A stretch of 64,000 bases of DNA from Haliclystus octoradiatus (GCA_916610825.1 OU744452.1:16207103-16271102), one strand, 5' to 3'. Shown: positions 12,301 through 23,534, counted from the first letter of the stretch. Notes: a model not told the origin generated them from the sequence alone. Translations and numbers: made by a program.

Positions 12301-15300
12301 AAGGTTTCATCTAATTGCAGTCTAGGGTGATTTATGAAAGATAAACATCCAAGAAAAACAGCTGCCAATAGAACCTTCACTCTATAGGTTAAGATGAAAG
12401 GAACGAACTTGTATAACAGTTTTCCTGTAACTCTAATGACTGAAAATAAGCGGTCCAACCTCTTCAAAGTTTAGTAAATTTGTTAACAAAATCGTGATTA
12501 TGCGCATGAACAATGTTAGGAGTACAAGTGTAGCTGCTACCATATACTGGTTTCAGTGGTCTGTATATATAGCTGTTCGTGAACTCCCTAAAATTTCGTA
12601 GGAGTCTAATCCTGTATAAAACAACCTATTCATATTTTTCCTGAATAACTTAGTAAACAGAAAGCAATCAAATATTTTGGAGAAGTTTTGAAACCTCGTT
12701 TATTTATGGGATTGTTGTATCTGATGTCTGAATAGAAGACTACATACCAATAACTTTATGAACATTGTTCTTAATAGGGACACAAAGCATGCATTTGGCT
12801 TTTGTTCCTGCTTGACAATCAACTGCAGCCTGTAAATTTTTAAGATAATAGAATTAAAACATATATCGTTAAATACTTTTAAGGGGGAAAAAAGTGCTTT
12901 AGTGGGCGCTAACACGCTTAGAATCTTGTGCCTGTTTACACTGTGGTCGTCATTCATATTGTTTCTGTGTCTAAAACTTCAAATTTGAAGTCATGATTGA
13001 CATTGATCATAGAAAGCCTATTTCAAAATAAAGCTGGCAGCAGCAGCCGGCCAATGTTGTCCCCATAGATAGTGCTATGTAGCAGTTCATGAAGATTTAT
13101 TGACACCTTTTTCCGTCAATAGTTTATGAACAGTTCGTAAAACATTCATCAAAAAATTAAAGAAAAATATAACATTTTAACATTCATGAACTGCTAAGAA
13201 TCATGTGTTTCATGAATAACAAATCTCTAAAAATTTATGAAAAGTTTATCAAAATGATCATGAAAATTATGCTTATTTTTAAAAATCATGAACTGCTTAT
13301 AAAGTATAATGAGCAACTTTATAAGTTTGTGAAAAAGGTTCATGTTCATGAAATTTAAGACGCTTTGGTGAACAATAAATGACCAAAATTTTATGAAACT
13401 TGAAGCATGTTTAATGTTTATGAGCTACTAGCTATTCAAGCTATTCAAGCAAGACTGTTTAATAAGCCCTTTGTTATAAAAAGTTCATGAAAAATTGATA
13501 AAAAAACAGGTTAATTAAAGTTCATGAACTGCTCATTAATGGGTTACGAACATTTAATGTGCTATTTTTAATAAATGTTCATGGAAAGGTTGATAAAAAC
13601 AGGCTATTTACAGTTCATGAACTGCTCATTAATGGGGTACGAACATGTAATGTGCTATTTTTAATAAATGTTCATGAAAAGGTTTATGAAAACAGACTAT
13701 TTAAAGTTCATGAACTGCTCAAAAATTGGTTACGAACATTTGATGTGCTATTTTTAATAAATGTTCATGAAAAGGTTGATAAAAACAGACTATTTACAGT
13801 TGATGAACTGCTCATTAATGGGATACGAACATTTAATGTGCTATTTTTAATAAATGTTCATGAAAAGGTTGATAAAAACAGGCTATTTACAGTTGATGAA
13901 CTGCTCATTAATGGGATACGAACATTTAATGTGCTATTTTTAATAAATGTTCATGAAAAGGTTGATAAAAACAGGCTATTTAAAGTTCATGAACTGCTCA
14001 AAAATTGATTATGAACATTTAATGTGCTATTTTTTATAGAAAGTTCATGAAAAAGTTGATAAAAACAGGCTATTTAAAGTTCATGAACTGCTCATTAATG
14101 GGTTATGAACATTTAAAGTGGGAATAAACCCCCAGATTATCTTTACATATGTAGTAGAACCCAACGTGAAAAAAACAATGGCGTAATTTTTTTTTCGGTC
14201 TGGAAATTATTTCTTGGTGAAAATATAAAGAAAAATATATCCAAATAATAAATCAAATAAAAAAAGGAAAAAATGTTACTGCAGACTGATGGGATTGAGC
14301 TTCAAACCCCATGCGCCTGATGCAGACGCTCCACCACTAGACCATACCAAGATAAAATAAATGAAGTGATTTCCACTACTTATAATACAGGTGTGAGTTG
14401 TAAATGACGTGCGAAATTGACTCATCTTAAGCTGATGTCGCAGCAGAATTAAAAAAATTTAATAAACCAAATAAAACCATGACGACTGGCTTAGCAGTTT
14501 GATGTAAAAAATAACTTCAGAAAACAATACAAACAATAAATATATAATACTGTCTTGTCTAAGCCCCCAAACAAATGATGAATTGTCGGTTTAAAAGTTC
14601 TAATGGTCAAAACACAACAACAATTATCTTCGAAGTTTCACCTCTCAAATAGTGATGTTACAGAACGATTAAAACCTTTCATTAACCATTTCAAATGACG
14701 AGAAGAAGAAAACAATCATGTGTTCTACCAATGAAGAGATAATCACGATGTAAACTAATCCAAGAGCATAAGAAAACATTTCATTTAATAATGCAATTGT
14801 AATCTCGCCAAGTCGACCATCATGGCGGGCAATGGAAAAATCCAGCAAAAAATTTGGAATTATCACACAGCTTGCCCATTGTATTTTTAACAATAAAATG
14901 GTGTTTCTTGCGCAATCGTTTTTTGTTCGGCCTTTGTTAACACGCAAAGCAGTATGTTGAACGTTATTGCAAAAGAACAAAAGATTTAGTCAAAAATGAA
15001 GTGAAATGAAATGAGAAAATCAACGTTTCTACCATGACATCATAGACTCAAGGTCACTTACGTAACCATGAGTCAAAAACAGGTTAATTAAAGTTCATGA
15101 ACTGCTCATTAATGGGTTACGAACATTTAATGTGCTATTTTAAATAAATGTTCATGAAAAGGTTGATGAAAACAGGCTATTTAAAGTTCACGAACTGCTC
15201 ATAAATTGGTTACAAACATTTAACGTGCCCTTACAATATAATGGCATTACATACAATATACTGACTATTGCAAGTGACCTACCTTATTTGTATCTGTGTT

Positions 15301-18300
15301 TGCATCTTTTGATAAATCGGTTATATTCATTGCCTTAATTAAACAAAAAAACGCATGAAGTAGCAAGTAATTGTAGTAATGTGATTTAATGTATAGATAA
15401 TAAACGTGTGTATTATTATCATGTGGACAAATGAATAATGTGTTATGCTGTTTGTTTCCTGATGTATTTAATATTGTATTGTTTGTCTACTGTTGATTGT
15501 GTAGCCAAAGGATGTGATATTGTGATTATGAAGTATTACCTATTGTTTGTACAATGTAATGGTAATATTGTAAAGATGGTTTATGTGAATGTAAAACAGA
15601 ATTTTTGTGAATGGGAAATGAGAGTTTCAAGAAGTCAGTCGTCGAATATGGTCAATAAAAAAGTTTACTAAGAAAAAGTGCGTCTTTTCTGTATGCCTCA
15701 CATGGACCCTAATGATGCAACAGTACTTAACAGTCTGCTCAAGTGAAACCATGTTGAATGCAATTCTGATTGTATTTGTTGTGGTATAACATTGTTGATG
15801 CGTACAACCCTTGTGAACTGTTCATGAAATTGGGGCATTTAAAAATCATGAACTGTTTACGAACTGCTCATGAACTCCTGAACTGTTTTTTGCAGGGGCA
15901 ATGGAACGATTTCCAATCTACAATGAAGGAGGTTTCCAGAAGGACAAGTTTCAAAAGTCTTCTTGAGAAGCATGAGTTACAGACTGTGATTCATTCACGA
16001 AAGAATAGGGTCTGTGTGATTTGGCAGTTCTCTGTCCAGCCACTTCACGAAAACCTGAAGCGGAAGTTTCTGATCAATGCATGGTAAATCTATTGTTCTT
16101 AGTGAATAACTTAATCTTGCATAATTATGTGACATCAATCTTATTCTGATACGAGGCCCAGACAGAGAAAGCGAGCAATTCACATAGACCCTATTCTTTC
16201 GTGAATGAATCGCTGTCTGTAACGCAGACTATGAGAAGCATTGAAGCGACAACATATGCACTGCCTCTTAATTTGTTTTAAGCTTATATTATTGACATAA
16301 CTGTATATTATTTAAGTTTTGTTACTGTATATCATATATTTCAGCATTATAACCAATCCTGTGAAAAAATCTTTGCCAGCTTCATCCCTGTCAATTATAT
16401 AATAGCTTAGAAGATCTACAAAGAAGCTTACCTCTCCTGATGTTGCTACATATGTTGCGATACCAGTATACATATCTTTTGAACCTTCACTCCTATTATA
16501 CAGTAATTAGTAAATTGATAGTATGAAACAAAATGTTGCAAAAATTATTAAAAAAATAATTTCATAAATTACAAATTCTTACGGTTCTTTAATTCTTCCA
16601 TCAGCAGTCATTTGAAGATCAAATACACGAGAAAATTCAATTTCCTAAATTTGAATAATACAAAATGTTCAAAACAAGTTTGGATTTTCAAGTTAACAGA
16701 AATTATTTCATTGCATAAGGCCCTAGGGTAAATTTTGCTGATTCTGAATAACAACAGTGTTATTGTTGACAATGTAAAAGCACTATCTGCATCTGTATCG
16801 TGATCCAGTATATAGAAAATACTATTTTAAACATTGCAGGGGTGACCACTATAGACAGGTAGCCGCTGAATAGAGGTAAACGCTATAACAGGTTTGACTG
16901 TAATGTTAATGTTAAATTATGAGTGATATCAAGATACTATAATGACTAATGAGAACTAAGAATGTGCAACTCAAACTTGCGTTTTAAATAAAAAGGTCAT
17001 AATATTATCTTACCCTGGTGTAAATAATCCAATTAAACTGCAATTAGCATCTTCAAACATTGAATAGTGCAAATCTTAAAACAGCTTTTCCAGCCTATAG
17101 GCCTATCAATAACATCTTCAATAATGTTTTTATTGATCTCAGTTACGAAATTTTCACAAAAAGATATCACTGTTGTTTGACCAGAAATATTAAAAATGAG
17201 GTGTTTACGTATTTTTGGATTTTCTCGTTTGGATGCAAAAAAATATGGCGGACACATTTTGTTTTCGATATTCTTCATTCAAACGAGAAAATCTAAAACT
17301 ACTTAAATCCTCTCATTTTTAATATATTTGGTCGGACAACAGTGATACGTTTTTGTGAAAATGTCATAACTGAGGCCAATAAAAACACATTATTGAGGAT
17401 GGTATTGATATCCGCCGTAGAAATAATTTTACATTTTAATTATTATTCAATGTTTGAAGATATTAATCAAAGTTTAGTTTGATTATTTACGCAAACGTAA
17501 GATAATACTGTAGTATGACCTTTTTATTTTAAAACTCTTGAAAACACAAATTTGAGTTGCGCTATCTTATTTCCTAATATATTATTATGGTGATATTCAT
17601 ATACCCATTCGATGTAGTGATATTTTGATGGGGGAATGGCGTTTCTCACTATTGGAGGATACTGTCCTCACACTCAGCTCGCCATTTTCAATTAAAATGA
17701 AGCCTAATGTATTTCTGCTGTCATTATTATTATCATTTTTGTTGTTATCCTATAACATTCCATAAATAATGTTGTGCAAATGATGAATAGCATTGTGAAA
17801 GAGCTTTAGCTGGTTTGACAGAAACGTTGAAAAAGGTTCAGGTGGTTTGTTCTTTGAATTTTGCTTGATATAAGCTATTGTATTATAACAAAAATGATTC
17901 AATCAATCTGATTGGTTTAGAGTTTGACGTCAAATCACCATAACAAAACTAGGTTCGAAAACACAATCAATCTTACAATTCGAACTTGATATCACGAAGA
18001 GTTTTCAAAAACATTTTATGAGCAAGAAAGTCATTCAGATGCTTGTAAAAGTTGTGCTAGTTATAATACATACAAAGCAATTGGCGCACAGTCTCCTATT
18101 AACTATTGGTATTTGACACACTCGAGTCACTTCAGGAGAAAACTCGAAGGCAAAAATTACTTGCTGAGGCGGCTCATAATTTCCTGATGCCTTCTTTTTT
18201 TCTTCTTACGTGCCTCTTGTGCGCCAAACATTAATAGCTCAAAGGAAACTGTGAGCCAATCGCTTATTATTATATGACTTCCTTAATTAATGACATGGCA

Positions 18301-21300
18301 TCAAGGAAACCCCTGCGAAAAACAGATCAGGAGTTCATGAACATTTCATGGAAGGTATAATTTTATTTAGGTATCACAACTTACCTGCTCCTCCGATGAT
18401 TGATCCACAATATAAACTGAGCATCTCTCACATTTAAGTAATTCTTGCGCCTGTGTAATGATTCGTCTGACAACTGTATCTAAGCATGCAGTTTCTTCAA
18501 AAATATTTCGAGCTAGATTTAACATCACCTGGATAAAAAATATTAATTGTTGCATTTTTCAATCGATCAACTGTGAATTTACGATGAAATAAAAGTTATT
18601 TTGGCATTTAGATTTACCTGGTTTCTTTTGTATTCTGATACAGAGATTTCAAATAACTTTGCATTTGTTAATCCAATACCACAAAATGTAAGATACTTTG
18701 CAAATATCTGAAAATTAAATTAAATACGCTCCTTGCATGGTGTGGCAGACATATATGACATTTAATAATTCATTACCAAATGGAGGGGTAGTATTCCCCA
18801 GGAAAAATTAAAAATCAAAATAATGTGAGTGATATAAATATTAAAAATCACTCAATCAAATGCTTACATCTTCATCTTTCTTATTGAACGCATGGTTCCC
18901 TGCCTTTTTATTGATGACCTGAGCAACACCAATGACCTAGACCATACAGAAATGTTATATTATGATTAAAAAGCAGACTCTTTTTGATTGACATAGACTG
19001 TTCAAAATTTCCTATCATATCATGAATGTTGATTAATAGCAATTGAGGCCCTCTTGAGAATGATTCACCTGTTTATAATAACCTCCATCAATTGGATCAG
19101 AGGCAACTAAATGACTGTGAATCCATTACATCAATACCCTCAGTTGTGTTTATCAGCAACCTTTTGATTTTGTTGAAAACTTACTAATACCTACTAATTT
19201 TTATTATAATTGTTGCTGTGACTGTTTGACCGGCAGTCGCAGCCATTATAAATAGCAACGCATGCAAATGATGATTCAAACTATTAAGATCTGCACACTA
19301 GTCAGACACACTTCCGATGCGCTATGCGGTCGAAAGATGATGAAACAGTTCACAAATTCAACCTCGACCGGTTGGTTATCACGTGATCAGACCCTAACAC
19401 TAACCTAGCCTCATTCCATCACGGCCCTCATTTCCGCGCGGCGCTCCAGTGAGGGCCTAATAAAACTAAAGGTTAAAAAGTGTGATCTATCAGTTTGCAG
19501 CAGTGTTTTGCTTACCTCTCCATCGTAACTTTTGATTGGCAAACATAAGATACTGTGAGTGGTGTAGCCAGTATGTTTGTCAATTTCAGAATTGAATCTT
19601 GGATCCTACAATAAAAGTAAACAATATAAAGAAATTAAAATAATATATCAAAATAATGAAGACAATAAAAACGTTTATGTAGGTTGTTATGATTAACACA
19701 GTCAATCGTGTTATCACCTCATATAATGGCAACCTGCATATAGTGGTCACTATTGGCGCATGTCTAAGCTATTACTTTCTATTGAGTCAACCCTTAATAT
19801 AAAGACTACCTACCTGCATACAATGGTCAATTAATCTACCTCTCATAGCTGTTTGTAAGTGCAAAATTCAGATCCAGTGAATGTTACAAATTTGACAAAG
19901 TCACTCCCAATTTGACTTAAAATAGAACAACTTTCTCTAAAACAAGTTAGATTTTGCTTTTGTTATGTTTTCATCAGGGGCGGATCAGTTTTAAAATAGG
20001 GTGAGTCTCGAAACTGAAATCGGACAATAAAGGGGCGAAGCCCCGTCCATCTAGGGGGGTGCGGGGGCATGCCCCCCCGGAATTTTTTTTGTAATTTCAA
20101 GCTCTTAGGAGCTCTCTAAAAGCAGTTTGGTCTCAACTTTACTATATTGAAGCATTACTAAAACACTGGTCATTCAAGACAAAACACATTTCAATTTTTT
20201 GATTGATGATTTTCGATTTCGTATATTTTTCAAACATTTTTTTACAAGGTCAAGATTAAGATTATACAAGGCCTTGATTTAATACAGTCTTCAGAGTATA
20301 TTGATAATGTAGCTAAGCTATTACAGTCTAAATTTTTTACATGTATAATTGGTATACCTGAAATTACAAAAAGAAAACTATATTGACGTGAACCATGTGT
20401 GAGAATGAGACTGAGAGACTCAACATTGACATCATGTGAGCTTAGATATATGTATCGAATATTAACCTCCGTTATTCAGCATAATCAAGTCCTTTCTCGA
20501 AATCTCGGACCTTTAACATATAGAAGAATATGTGTATTAAAAAAAGACAAACAGCACGATATTTCAAATCGCAAGGCTTTGACGGTCTGCCTTCCCCTAT
20601 TTGCACATTATCATGTACATGTTAATTAAACATATAAACCACCATGCTCAGTCTAAGGCTGTATGAATAAACAAACACAAACTTTACATAGCCATTCTAA
20701 TCCGTGTCAGAACCTTTAACAATAAATTAACAACATAACCAAACAAAATAATACGTACCTTAAAGCAGTGCCTAGCTCCTTCTTGGATTCTTAGTAATTA
20801 GCAGAAATGTAAACAGTAAATGTAAATGTAAATATCTTTCAGCATGTAGATTTCCGAATTTACGATAAAAACATTATAAAATAAGATTTTAGCAAAGAAA
20901 ATAGCGAAAAAGAAGACAACTTCGCCATAAGACGTTGCTGACTGTTGTTGATATTGTCCAAATTACCAGCCTTTCATATGTGCAGGGTATATCCAGCCAA
21001 ATTTAACTTCGTAGCAAAATGTGTGTGCCACAAGCAACATGAAGATTTGTAGTTAAAGCTCCAGACTTTCTCAGACTTGTACAACAAGAAATCGATAAGG
21101 CGCAGAAGTCTCTGACTAAATCGAGGCATGGTGGGTAAGTCTCAAAAATCACGGTCAAAACTCTGCTAACTATTGCTCTGCCTACGTCAGACAACGGTCT
21201 GCGAGGCCATTTCACAAGTCTCGGGGTAAGTCCTTTTGAAGCTCCTCTACGAGCCGCTCCAATCACACGCAAGAAAAATTTCGGCAGACCAATGAAAACA

Positions 21301-23312
21301 TCAGAAAAATATTCAAAATTTGCAAAAATGTAATCGAGGCTTTAGGGTAAGTCCTTTTGTGTATATGAAACCTCAATACCAAACAAACCAATGAACAACA
21401 AGTAAAATGTGGTGTCTGGACTGCGTGCAGCTAGAAAAGTCGAATAAAGTCACGAAACATTTCAATCCAAAATTTAGTAAATAAAATGAATTTGCTAGAG
21501 AAAAAGGGTAAGTCTTGGGACTTTTTAGACTTACCCTCTATCCGCGCCTGGTTTTCATATCTCTATTTTCTTATGGTCTGAAATATTGGGATATTTACTG
21601 AGTACGTACTTTATGGATGGCCCCTAAGTTAGTAGTAGTATAGACGTCACATTATAGGAATGTGCCGTCCCTCTTATGCCTTACATATTAGCTACACAAA
21701 GAACGCCACAAAACACGGTCAGAAATAGCTGACAAAGAAACTTTTAAATAACACAATTCACGATACAAAACATTATGAAAAGATTAGTTAAGCCCCTAAG
21801 TTAGGCCTACTCTAATCAGGATTGACAATTTAATAGCCCTGTTGTCATGTGCGCACTTCAATATTATTAATTCACCAAGCGCAGGTACATAATCCATATC
21901 TCCAGCACAGCTTGATGCAAGCTGCAAGCACTGAACCCATTCCATACCAACCCTTGCTATTCCTGATATTGAGGTTACACTGTATGATGGTACATCGGAC
22001 CTGTCTGCAGACCATACAAGATATAATAGCCTCAATTTGATTTTCAATCGCATTTCCCAGCAAAATATTTTGATGGATGAATAATATTTTCGCACATGGT
22101 TGTTGAAAAATTGTAACTTAATTGTCAACTTAATGAGAAGCAAGCCAATATCACTTGAGACGTATGTCTAAAAACAGTCATATTTTAATAAGATGTTAAT
22201 GAACGTAAACAGATTTTACCAGATTCTGTTATACAACGTTTAAAAATAGACAAAACTTGAGTTTGTGTTCACGACCAAAAACAAGAACAAAACACATTCA
22301 ATAATTATATTTTAATTGATAATAGACAAGGGGCGGATACGGAGACAGTAGTTAACAAAAGGTCTGGTTGTTCAAACTCAATGTCCCTTGGTAACGCACG
22401 TAAACAGCACTTTATTTTGATTGAAGTTGTAATGAAAATTGATGTAAATGTTGACTACGACTTGGAGATTCTCATAAACAATCAACGCTGTGATTTCGTT
22501 TGAGTTCAGAGTTGAAGTTACATGTTTTCAGGACTTAGATATATCTGATAGTTCAAACCGCAAAACAGGTGAAATAAAATAATGTACACAACTCAAAATA
22601 GATCAAACTCGACTATTCTAACCTCATAAGCGTCGTGTATGTTGATCATTTCTCCTGTAGCAGCCGTATGCCCAGCAATCCCAACTCCAACTGGTAAAAT
22701 AATTTCTGACCCTTCAGGTCTTATTGAATCAGAAACAGTTGAATCTTGAGTCACATCAAATAATCGAGAAACAAGATATCGGCGATCTTTGCTACCATGA
22801 ACAAGAAATAACGAGCATCTATCACCATTTGTTAGAATACTAACATTGACCAGGATTTTATGAGATAAAGCGTTGATGTCTAATTCGTTTGAAATGTCCC
22901 GAATGAGTGCCATAAGCAAGTCCCCCTCGTCAAGTTTTTTAAGATCTTTCGGGCTAACTGGGCTACTCTTTTTTGGTGTAATAATTGTTTCATCGTCCTC
23001 TGGTGCAGTAGAATTCGAAGTAACATCATCTCCTTCATTTTTCTCTCCAAATAATTGCTTCAATTTTGTAGCTGAGCTACCAAGTGATGTTCTGCGAAGA
23101 GGACGTAAAACAGAATTGGAAGAACTAGTAGAAATCTTTTTTACAGTACTTATCTCTGGAGCTGAAAGTTTGTGTGATCTCCTTGACATCCATAGCTCAA
23201 TAAGTCTTGATGATGCTTTTCGTAAAAAGTAATCTTCACATAGGTCAATGTTGTCATCCAAAAGTTTGTCGAACTCGGCAGGATCTGACCACGAGTTATT
23301 CTTCGTTGTCAT
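3203..23312 (-). CDS. PDE5/6/11-group cyclic nucleotide phosphodiesterase with C-terminal CaaX box
   Basis: Hydrolyses cGMP and/or cAMP. Exons, 5' to 3' on the minus strand: 22623-23312, 19516-19605, 18868-18936, 18618-18707, 18385-18528, 16583-16644, 16432-16492, 15283-15333, 12748-12829, 11834-11901, 10822-10914, 10342-10392, 10097-10243, 9034-9141, 8624-8733, 7972-8059, then either 7229-7329 or 6733-6833, then 5699-5776, 5284-5347, 4841-4915, 3695-3778, 3461-3560, 3203-3366. All junctions are phase-consistent and give 889 residues, close to the PDE6 family length. Order: N-terminal helix, GAF-A (about 133-315), GAF-B (about 315-500), catalytic domain (about 545-840), Lys-rich tail ending CTVM. 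GAF-B (LLKCERCSV) looks most PDE11-like; the region PMMDRDK...[10 protein letters not shown] and the CaaX look PDE6-like. Assignment within the group needs a tree. Confidence 0.95.
3461..10392 (-). CDS. PDE: HD-type catalytic domain exons
   Basis: The catalytic domain opens with VLSYHAS and continues through FRMF-like [10 protein letters not shown] to the metal-site motifs. Visible ligands are TYHNWRH (His585, His589), CHDLDHRG (His625, Asp626, Asp628, His629), [21 protein letters not shown] (Asp736) and QVGFIDFVC, whose Gln789 should be the invariant purine-clamping glutamine. No key residue is missing, so the enzyme should be active. The segment GNNILA..LY between HHHFD and KRGAFQK is encoded by one of two alternative exons. 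The last domain exon ends [11 protein letters not shown], as in PDE6/11. Confidence 0.93.
6733..6833 (-). CDS. PDE alternative catalytic exon, version b
   Basis: A second 101-bp exon about 400 bp downstream of version a, with acceptor TTTACAG and donor AA|GTACGT. It encodes [14 protein letters not shown] and ends [10 protein letters not shown]. By my alignment it is identical to version a at 19 of 33 residues, with the same length, the same start codon triplets and the same exit phase. Its core TDIGL replaces TDLAL. Inclusion of both copies (202 bases) or neither shifts the frame, so the pair should be mutually exclusive. Confidence 0.87.
7229..7329 (-). CDS. PDE alternative catalytic exon, version a
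   Basis: A 101-bp exon with acceptor TTTCCAG and donor CA|GTAGGT. It encodes 33 residues starting [14 protein letters not shown] and ending [10 protein letters not shown], plus two bases of the next codon. It matches the family consensus (in PDE5, ILATDLALYIK) better than version b does. It joins in frame to the upstream exon ending HSIMILNSE and to the downstream exon starting KRGAFQK. In PDE5 the equivalent Leu of TDLAL lines the substrate/inhibitor pocket (recalled from structure literature). Confidence 0.9.
7400..7971. other. PDE intron between exon 7972-8059 and the alternative exon pair
   Basis: Between about 7560 and 7945 the base composition is less AT-rich and richer in CG than the rest of the intron, with many GATCGG/CCGAT words. 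This suggests a foreign repeat, but I could not find convincing ends or a coding frame. Confidence 0.35.
10822..18528 (-). CDS. PDE: GAF-B exons
   Basis: Seven exons. The order of motifs is [73 protein letters not shown] and [17 protein letters not shown]. The NKFDE-type signature here ends in Glu-Glu rather than Asp-Glu (F-A-E-N-E-E). The introns are large and hold most of the repeats described separately: the foldback near 17 kb, the 93-bp array near 13.8 kb and the inverted-repeat segment near 16.1 kb. Confidence 0.9.
11378..11485 (-). other. Possible in-frame cassette exon of PDE (weak)
   Basis: An open stretch of 36 codons with a phase-0 acceptor (TTAAAG) and a good donor (TCT|GTAAGT) lies between the exons at 11834-11901 and 10822-10914. 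If used, it would insert 36 residues without shifting the frame. Its middle ([22 protein letters not shown]) aligns without gaps, but weakly, to the next exon's [15 protein letters not shown], hinting at a diverged duplicate. The joined protein is already complete without it, the acceptor has a poor pyrimidine tract, and it may be chance. Confidence 0.25.
11530..11735 (-). repeat. Dispersed ATGAAAAC-rich repeat, copy 1
   Basis: About 200 bp of repeated TTTTCATGG/ACATTTTCATGGTG words. It aligns along its whole length with the segment at 24633-24830 in reverse orientation: shared blocks include CATTTTCATGGTGTTTTC, CACAACACTTTCAT and TTCACATTT.AATATTGTGAA. No coding frame. Probably a non-autonomous mobile element of unknown class. 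Confidence 0.6.
13085..14118 (+). repeat. 93-bp tandem array and related GTTCATGAACTG repeats in a PDE intron
   Basis: Seven units begin with GTTCATGAACTGCTC or close variants at 13520, 13613, 13706, 13799, 13892, 13985 and 14079, a period of 93 bp with one 1-bp slip. From 13085 to 13520 there are irregular relatives of the same unit. Because 93 is a multiple of three, the frame stays open from 13559 to 14008 and would encode a 31-residue repeat. I see no ordinary gene structure around it. A partial copy recurs at 15076-15232. Confidence 0.85.
14280..14350 (-). repeat. tRNA-like SINE head (minus strand)
   Basis: Read on the minus strand, TGGTCTAGTGGTGGAGCGTC resembles a pol III A box and GGGTTTGAAGCTCAATCC a degraded B box. 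The acceptor stem does not close and the loop is divergent, so this is a tRNA-derived repeat or tRNA pseudogene, not a working tRNA gene. It lies in a PDE intron inside the gap between the 93-bp array and its partial copy. Confidence 0.45.
15076..15232 (+). repeat. Isolated partial copy of the 93-bp repeat
   Basis: From AACAGGTTAATTAAAG onwards the sequence repeats the start of the array at 13506, continues for about one and a half units, then stops 50 bp before the PDE exon at 15283. About 960 bp of unrelated DNA separates it from the end of the array, so an insertion or segmental duplication split the block. Confidence 0.7.
15960..16245. repeat. Inverted-repeat element in a PDE intron
   Basis: Two imperfect arms of about 75 bp (roughly 15970-16045 and 16155-16240) are reverse complements. 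They share the blocks CCCTATTCTTTCGTGAATGA and CTGTCTGTAAC. Just to the left, TTTTTTGCAGGGG at 15885-15897 mirrors CCCCTGCGAAAAAC at 18312-18325, suggesting ends of a wider TTCATGAACTG-rich element family. Confidence 0.6.
16835..16902. repeat. Fragment of the CAGTNAAACCTG TA-flanked MITE family
   Basis: Contains GGTGACCACTATAGACAGGT and ends AACAGGTTTGACTG followed by TA, the same right end as the complete copy at 30766-30877. Other partial members lie near 9610-9792, 11935-12010, 19690-19855, 48480-48545 and 48740-48830. Confidence 0.6.
16955..17575. repeat. Long foldback element in a PDE intron
   Basis: About 620 bp forming a large imperfect hairpin. The left arm (from about 16955) has CAACTCAAACTTG, AATAAAAAGGTCATAATA, ATCTTCAAACATTGAATA and TTTTTATTGATCTCAGTTA. 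The right arm carries the reverse complements in mirrored order up to about 17575. The loop is near 17240-17275. Small frames on both strands are by-products of the symmetry. No transposase frame is visible; it is probably a non-autonomous DNA element. Confidence 0.75.
18618..23312 (-). CDS. PDE: N-terminal region and GAF-A exons
   Basis: Four exons. The first (230 codons, starting at the ATG at 23312 in a good AAAATG context) has the FDKLLDD...EDYFLRKA helix typical of PDE11/PDE6 starts, then a Ser-rich stretch (residues 48-125). GAF-A runs from RDISNELDI through [24 protein letters not shown] and NIHDAYE. The next exons supply DPRFN..IDK.TGY and LCLPI, then GVAQVINKK. The GAF signature N-K-x(n)-F-x3-D-E is intact (N269, K270, F277, D281, E282), so cyclic-nucleotide binding or structural integrity is plausible. 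The fourth exon carries [19 protein letters not shown]. Confidence 0.92.
19975..21550. mobile_element. Non-autonomous hAT-type DNA transposon, 1.58 kb
   Basis: The left end is CAGGGGCGGATCAG and the right end, read inward, is CAGGCGCGGATAGAGG. It is flanked on both sides by the 8-bp direct repeat GTTTTCAT (19967-19974 and 21551-21558), the hallmark of hAT insertion. GGGTAAGTC/GGGTGAGTC words near both ends look like subterminal transposase-binding repeats. A G/C-rich inverted segment with runs of G and C occupies 20030-20085. I see no transposase frame, so it would need a partner in trans. It sits in the first PDE intron. Confidence 0.85.
22320..22350. repeat. Possible solo hAT end
   Basis: CAAGGGGCGGATACGGAG resembles the left terminus of the hAT element at 19975. 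No matching right end or target duplication was found, so it may be a fragment or chance. Confidence 0.25.
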
Positions 23313-23534
23313 TTTCAAATTTATTCAGTGAAATCAACTTGTTCAGTCATTTTCAAATACAAATTGATTAAATAATTAATGCAGCTGTCTTCTGAGATTC
23401 TATAATATTATGTCAATATTATGAGAATAATGCGAATGTCAAAGATATATCAACAAACTCTTGGAAATCTCCCAAATGGGATTTTGTTGCTCGACTGACT
23501 TTTTGATTTCTGCGCTGTGGTAATTATGACGCAA

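Noticed and set aside
13559-14008. 149-codon open frame taken as a gene
   Set aside because: It is the translation of a 93-bp tandem array in an intron, with no start context, no flanking exons and no recognised domain.
15438-16087. Plus-strand open frames in PDE introns
   Set aside because: Low-complexity or repeat-derived frames, several inside the inverted-repeat element; no splice or domain support.
17033-17296. Pair of frames on opposite strands near 17.1 kb
   Set aside because: They mirror each other because they lie in the arms of a foldback element.
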